From Chlamydiota bacterium (GTDB lineage: Bacteria > Chlamydiota > Chlamydiia > Chlamydiales > Rhabdochlamydiaceae): a stretch of 11,094 nt of DNA. Positions 7,529-11,094 of this stretch are shown one piece after another. Below the pieces are notes generated by a model that made no database searches, had not been told where the DNA came from, and was given only the letters and a program-made list of their open reading frames with translations. The DNA is taken from contig DAIEPN010000044.1 of NCBI GenBank assembly GCA_027348355.1, positions 1 to 11,094 of the forward strand. Direction: 5' to 3'. Numbering within the stretch: the first letter of the stretch is position 1; each line of letters starts with the position of its first letter. A program made the translations under genes and the position numbers.

Positions 7529-7557
7529 ATTCTAAACGATTGAATTTTATCGATCAA
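7529..7557 (-). promoter_or_regulatory. putative sigma70-type promoter for the pfp block
   Basis: Read on the minus strand, TTGATC (7557-7552) and TAGAAT (7534-7529) are separated by exactly 17 bases and match the consensus at 4/6 and 5/6. This predicts a transcript start near 7522 and a leader of roughly 38 bases before the pfp ATG. It is the best-looking promoter in the window but is unproven. Confidence 0.45.
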
Positions 7558-7568
7558 ATATTTAAACT
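7540..7568 (+). promoter_or_regulatory. possible sigma70-type promoter for pyrG-ruvX-nadA
   Basis: TTGAAT (7540-7545), 17 bases, then TAAACT (7563-7568), each 4/6 to the consensus, lie 29 bases before the pyrG ATG. It physically overlaps the predicted minus-strand pfp promoter, so the two would compete. The match is only moderate. Confidence 0.3.
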
Positions 7569-7596
7569 AGGGTCAGTTTTACTAAAGAGCCAATTT

Positions 7597-9216
7597 ATGA
7601 AACAAAAGTTTATTTTTATTACTGGCGGCGTCGTGTCTTCCTTAGGAAAGGGACTTACAGCAGCCTCCATTGCCATGTTGCTTGAAAGACGTGGAATTCA
7701 GGTCGCAATGCTTAAGCTCGACCCTTACCTTAACGTAGACCCTGGAACAATGAATCCTTTCCAACATGGTGAAGTCTACGTAACGGATGACGGTGCTGAA
7801 ACTGATATGGATCTTGGCCATTACCATCGCTATTCCAATGCACTTCTATCCAAAAGATCTAATGCAACTTCAGGGCAAATTTACGATACCGTTATAAAAA
7901 GAGAGAGAAGAGGCGATTATTTAGGAAAAACAGTTCAGGTTATTCCCCATGTGACAGACGAAATCAAACAACGCATCCTAAATTGTGCGAATGAAGATAC
8001 GCAGACCCAGGTTGTGATCGTTGAGATCGGAGGAACAGTTGGGGATATCGAATCCCACCCTTTCCTAGAAGCCATTCGTCAATTTCGATACGAGCATCCC
8101 AAAAATTGTATAAACATTCACCTGACATACGTTCCTTTTTTACAAGCAGCCGGCGAGGTAAAAACAAAGCCGACCCAACATTCCGTACAGATCCTTCGAG
8201 GAATTGGCATTATTCCTGATATTATTTTATGTCGCTGCGAACAGTCTCTCTCAGAAGAAATCAAAGACAAAATCAGCCTATTCTGTAGCGTTCGAAAAGA
8301 TGCGGTAATTGATGAACCTGATGTAGAGCATAGCATTTACGAAGTACCAGTTAGCCTAAATAAACAAGGTCTAGATAAAAAGATCTGCCAAATGCTCTCT
8401 CTTACAGAAATCGAAGCAAATTTAGATGATTGGAAGCAGATGCTCTATAAAATGCTCCATCCGAAAGCTAAGGTAACAGTCGGCATTGTTGGAAAATACC
8501 TTCAACATCAAGACGCTTATAAATCTGTTTTTGAAGCGTTGCATCATGCTGCGATTGCCAATGAAGTTGATATCGAAATTAAATCTTTTGAAGCCGATAA
8601 AGTGTTAGAAGCTCCAAGTATCTCTGAAGTTTTAAAGGATTGTGACGGCTGTCTCGTTCCCGGCGGCTTTGGCGAAAGAGGATGGATGGGAAAAATTCTT
8701 ACTGCTAAATTCTGTAGAGAAAATCAAATTCCCTATTTTGGTATCTGCTTAGGAATGCAAGTTATGTGTGTTGAATTTGCAAGACATGTACTTGGATTTG
8801 CCGACGCAAATTCCACAGAGTTTGATCCTGAAACACAGCATCCTGTAATCTCTATGATGAATGAGCAACTAGGTATAAAAAACCTCGGTGGGACCATGCG
8901 CCTCGGTGCCTATAACTGTGTTTTAAAACCTTCAAGTGCGGCTCATAGAATTTATGGAAAGGACCTTATTTCTGAAAGACATCGTCACCGGTATGAGTTT
9001 AACAACAACTACAAAACTCTTTTTGAAGACAAGGGCCTTACTTTGACAGGAACCTTAGAAAACGAGCAACTTTGTGAAATTGCTGAAGTTAGAAATCATC
9101 CTTGGATGATTGGTGTTCAATACCACCCTGAATTTAAATCTAAACCAAATGATCCACATCCTCTCTTTAAAGATTTTGTCGCTGCTATGGTACAAAAACG
9201 AACTGGTAGGAAATAA
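7597..9216 (+). CDS. pyrG: CTP synthase
   Basis: PyrG makes CTP from UTP, ATP and glutamine in the cytoplasm. The 539 residues are close to the E. coli length of 545. The N-terminal synthetase domain has the P-loop GGVVSSLGKG (10-19), followed by LDPYLNVDPGTM, DDGAETDMDLGHY and EIGGTVGDIES. The C-terminal glutamine amidotransferase domain has GGFGERG, the nucleophile Cys384 in FGICLGMQ, and His510 and Glu512 in YHPEF. Every catalytic landmark is present. The ATG at 7597 is preferred because AAAGAG (7584-7589) lies 7 bases upstream and the protein then begins MKQKFIFITGG like its relatives; an upstream TTG at 7540 would add 19 unconserved residues. It leads a tight plus-strand group with ruvX and nadA. 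Confidence 0.98.
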   Translation: MKQKFIFITGGVVSSLGKGLTAASIAMLLERRGIQVAMLKLDPYLNVDPGTMNPFQHGEVYVTDDGAETDMDLGHYHRYSNALLSKRSNATSGQIYDTVIKRERRGDYLGKTVQVIPHVTDEIKQRILNCANEDTQTQVVIVEIGGTVGDIESHPFLEAIRQFRYEHPKNCINIHLTYVPFLQAAGEVKTKPTQHSVQILRGIGIIPDIILCRCEQSLSEEIKDKISLFCSVRKDAVIDEPDVEHSIYEVPVSLNKQGLDKKICQMLSLTEIEANLDDWKQMLYKMLHPKAKVTVGIVGKYLQHQDAYKSVFEALHHAAIANEVDIEIKSFEADKVLEAPSISEVLKDCDGCLVPGGFGERGWMGKILTAKFCRENQIPYFGICLGMQVMCVEFARHVLGFADANSTEFDPETQHPVISMMNEQLGIKNLGGTMRLGAYNCVLKPSSAAHRIYGKDLISERHRHRYEFNNNYKTLFEDKGLTLTGTLENEQLCEIAEVRNHPWMIGVQYHPEFKSKPNDPHPLFKDFVAAMVQKRTGRK

Positions 9217-9218
9217 TT

Positions 9219-9635
9219 TTGGGGCGAATTCTCGGACTTGATTATGGTACAAAACGGATAGGGGTTGCAATTTCGGATGAAAGAAAAATCCTTGCCAGCC
9301 CTCTTACTTTTATTAATCGAGAAAAATCCTTAGAGGCCTGTGCCAAACAGATCTCGGATGTCATCAAAGGATATTCCCCTTTTACTAAAATTGTGATCGG
9401 TCTTCCTTTGCATCTAGATGGAAACGAAAGTGAAATGTCTAAAGAAGTGAAAAAATTTGCAAAAGTCTTAGAACAATTCTTTTCTCTTCCTATCCAATTA
9501 TGGGATGAAAGACTAAGCTCTGCCCAAGTAGAAAAGGGATTAAAAGAAAGGAACATGAACCGTAAAAAAAGAGTGCAGATAACAGACGCTCTAGCTGCGG
9601 CTCTCATTTTACAAACCTATTTAGATACGAAATGA
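9219..9635 (+). CDS. ruvX: RuvX/YqgF, putative pre-16S rRNA nuclease and Holliday junction resolvase family
   Basis: RuvX (YqgF) is an RNase H-fold protein implicated in 16S rRNA 5'-end processing and, by homology, junction resolution. The 138 residues are the normal length. Conserved acidic and motif residues are visible: Asp8 in GLDYGTKRIGVAISD, VIGLPLHLDGNES at 59-71, Glu97 in LWDERLSS, and Asp123 in QITDALAAALIL. The start is TTG at 9219, giving MGRILGLDYG as in homologues. AGGA (9208-9211) lies 7 bases upstream, and no ATG in the frame would keep Asp8. It starts 2 bases after the pyrG stop and overlaps nadA by 4 bases, so the three genes are probably one transcript. In Chlamydia yqgF also follows pyrG, from memory. 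Confidence 0.95.
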   Translation: MGRILGLDYGTKRIGVAISDERKILASPLTFINREKSLEACAKQISDVIKGYSPFTKIVIGLPLHLDGNESEMSKEVKKFAKVLEQFFSLPIQLWDERLSSAQVEKGLKERNMNRKKRVQITDALAAALILQTYLDTK

Positions 9636-10672
9636 TAGAAACGAAAAGTCTTTGGACAGCGGAAACTCTTTTTGCTAAGCTAAAAAACATCCAAACTGAC
9701 AATCCTCTTTGTGCATATTCTTTAGAAAAATGCCACAGACTTGTTCCTACAATTAACAAAATCCTTTCTCTTAAAAAAGAAAAAAAAGCTCTTATCCTCG
9801 CCCATAAATACGTTCATCCAGATATTATTTATACAGTTGCAGATCACGTTGGAGATTCTTATCACCTTGCAAAAATAGCAAAGGATACCGAAGCGGAAAC
9901 AATTGTATTTCCGGCTGTACGGTTTATGGCAGAAACTGCAAAAATTCTAAATCCTGAAAAAATTGTGATCGATCCCAACCCAAACGGGGGATGCTCTCTA
10001 GCAGATAGTATTTCTTATGAAGAGCTAAATACCCTTCGACAAGAATTTCCAGACTATACTTTTGTCTGTTATATCAACACGACCGCCGTAATCAAATCAC
10101 TCTGTGATGTGTGTGTTACTTCCTCTAACGTGTACCAGATTATAGAAGATCTCCCTTCAAACAAAATCTATTTTCTTCCCGATAGGCTCATGGGACAAAA
10201 CATAAAAAATTTTCTGGAAAAGAAAGGCATCAAAAAGGATTTTCAGTTTTTCCATGGCAGTTGCTATGTTCATGAGGAATTTCAAGAAAAAGAAATCGAC
10301 CTTGTTAAAATGCAATATCCGAATGTAGAAATTCTAGCTCACCCAGAATGCACACCTCAAGTTGTAGCGCACGCTTCTTTTGTAGGATCTACAACATCCC
10401 TTCTAGAGTATGTAAAAAAATCTAAAGAGAAAAAAAATCCATTCTTGCTTTTAACAGAATGCGGGGTTGCCTCTCGGCTTCAAATCGAATGTCCTGAAGC
10501 TACTATGGTAGGAGCTTGCATGACTTGTAAATACATGCGCTCTAACAGTCTAGAAGGGATCCTTGAGGCCCTGCAATCCCCTTCTTCTTCTCAAATTATT
10601 ACGATTCCGTCCGAAATACAGAGAGAAGCACTTGATTGTATTGAATCAATGTTTGACTTTTCTAAGAAATAG
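9632..10672 (+). CDS. nadA: quinolinate synthase NadA
   Basis: NadA condenses iminoaspartate with dihydroxyacetone phosphate to quinolinate, the step before NadC in de novo NAD synthesis, using an oxygen-sensitive [4Fe-4S] cluster. The 346 residues are normal for the family. Seen motifs are ILAHKYVHPDI (55-65), GDSYHLA (74-80), VRFMAETAKILNP (96-108), GCSLAD (120-125), CVTSSN (161-166), FLPDRLMGQN (181-190), HGSCYVHEEF (208-217), HPEC (237-240), GSTTSLLEY (252-260) and TCKYMRSNSLEG (298-309). The probable cluster ligands are Cys121, Cys161 and Cys299. The ATG overlaps the ruvX stop (ATGA, 9632-9635), implying coupled translation. No nadB or nadC lies in the window, so the source of iminoaspartate and the fate of quinolinate are not shown here. 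The 8-A run at 9780-9787 does not break the frame. Confidence 0.96.
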   Translation: MIETKSLWTAETLFAKLKNIQTDNPLCAYSLEKCHRLVPTINKILSLKKEKKALILAHKYVHPDIIYTVADHVGDSYHLAKIAKDTEAETIVFPAVRFMAETAKILNPEKIVIDPNPNGGCSLADSISYEELNTLRQEFPDYTFVCYINTTAVIKSLCDVCVTSSNVYQIIEDLPSNKIYFLPDRLMGQNIKNFLEKKGIKKDFQFFHGSCYVHEEFQEKEIDLVKMQYPNVEILAHPECTPQVVAHASFVGSTTSLLEYVKKSKEKKNPFLLLTECGVASRLQIECPEATMVGACMTCKYMRSNSLEGILEALQSPSSSQIITIPSEIQREALDCIESMFDFSKK

Positions 10673-10794
10673 CCCCCTTTTCTCATTTCTTAAAAAAGCA
10701 CATCACCTTTTATATCGCTCGTCAATGAAAAATAGATAAAAGACTTGAAAAAAAAATTTTCATGGCAAAATCTTTAGTATATAAAATTTTTTAA
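10673..10794 (+). other. non-coding stretch between nadA and the transposase remnant
   Basis: This is AT-rich sequence with no gene that I can support. An 8-bp inverted repeat (10663-10670 with 10685-10692) straddles the nadA stop but is followed by A residues rather than a T-run, so it is not a convincing terminator. The right-hand part may include the left end of the insertion element, but no terminal repeat partner is in the window. Confidence 0.4.
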
Positions 10795-11094
10795 CTAACG
10801 AAGAACGAGAACAACTCAGCTACAACACAAAACGGAAAGAGACAAAAGAGTTTGTGACCGTATCAAAGCAGTCTTACTTTATGATAAAGGATGAACTCTC
10901 ATGCAAATTGTAGAGGTCCTTCTTCTTACAAATGAAGCCATTAGGCAACATGTAAAGAATATAAAGCGACGCAAAAACTAAAGCCCGGCAATGACGGAAG
11001 AGCAAGATTAAACCTATCCAGAGCTGTAGATCTACTTTCTCAAAAAATAGTGATTCACGAAGACAAGACGTTAAATGCAGAAACAGCAGTTGCC
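10795..11094 (+). pseudogene. decayed IS630-family transposase, N-terminal helix-turn-helix part, runs off the window
   Basis: Read in pieces, this matches the N-terminal HTH region of IS630-type transposases common in chlamydiae and rickettsiae. The 10820-10891 frame gives LQHKTERDKRVCDRIKAV and then LLYDKG. A TGA at 10892-10894 stands where Trp is expected. The same frame continues as MQIVEVLLLTNEAIRQHV (10901-10954) and stops at 10979. The expected next segment, LKPGNDGRARLNLSRAVDLL, appears in another frame from 10978. A further frame change near 10801-10820 (LT then ERE-QL) precedes the first block. One stop and at least two frame changes in 300 bases make it non-functional. The catalytic DDE domain, if present at all, lies to the right of the window. 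The family call is by remembered resemblance. Confidence 0.75.

Noticed and set aside
7540..7596. Upstream TTG start for pyrG adding 19 residues
   Set aside because: The added residues are not conserved in CTP synthases, and the ATG at 7597 has its own Shine-Dalgarno and the family-typical N-terminus.
9242..9607. 121-codon minus-strand frame within ruvX
   Set aside because: It is entirely antisense to a conserved gene and has no recognisable domain.
9773..9787. A-rich run in nadA as a programmed slippage site
   Set aside because: The frame is intact on both sides and the encoded KKEKKA linker is ordinary; there is no second frame product worth having.
10663..10692. Hairpin as a terminator after nadA
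   Set aside because: The stem is AT-rich with a 14-base loop and is followed by A residues, not a T-run, on the plus strand; the minus strand gives no T-run either.

Overview
The window looks like the chromosome of a member of the Chlamydiota outside the Chlamydiaceae, i.e. an environmental, amoeba- or arthropod-associated chlamydia. The evidence is an IspG with the long extra middle domain seen in chlamydiae, a long PPi-dependent phosphofructokinase, a pyrG-ruvX pair like that of Chlamydia, moderately AT-rich DNA, a eukaryote-type tyrosine phosphatase and a decayed IS630-type transposase of the sort common in obligate intracellular bacteria. Genus and species cannot be settled from the sequence alone.

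Layout. Bases 1-1232 (minus) hold most of ispG, cut by the window edge. It is divergent from a plus-strand gene of unknown function (1443-2534). That gene ends 6 bases from the end of a minus-strand block of five closely spaced genes, read from 7484 down to 2541: PPi-phosphofructokinase, a NAPE-PLD/UlaG-like metallo-beta-lactamase-fold hydrolase, a class I SAM methyltransferase, a pterin-4a-carbinolamine dehydratase, and a classical protein tyrosine phosphatase with an unassigned N-terminal half. From the same 112-bp control region the plus strand starts pyrG (7597-9216), ruvX (9219-9635, TTG start) and nadA (9632-10672). These three abut or overlap and look co-transcribed. After nadA comes about 120 bp with no gene, then the N-terminal part of an IS630-family transposase carrying a stop and frame changes, running off the right edge.

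How the genes relate. Most of the window is core metabolism: isoprenoid precursors (ispG), glycolysis with PPi (pfp), CTP supply (pyrG), DNA/RNA quality control (ruvX) and the first committed part of NAD synthesis (nadA). The less ordinary material is the tyrosine phosphatase and the unknown protein facing it, both plausible but unproven host-directed proteins. Also notable is nadA standing, by recalled gene order, where Chlamydia has zwf, next to a transposase remnant. No CRISPR array, rRNA, tRNA or clear riboswitch was seen. No wholly new multi-gene system can be claimed; the best candidates are listed as findings.
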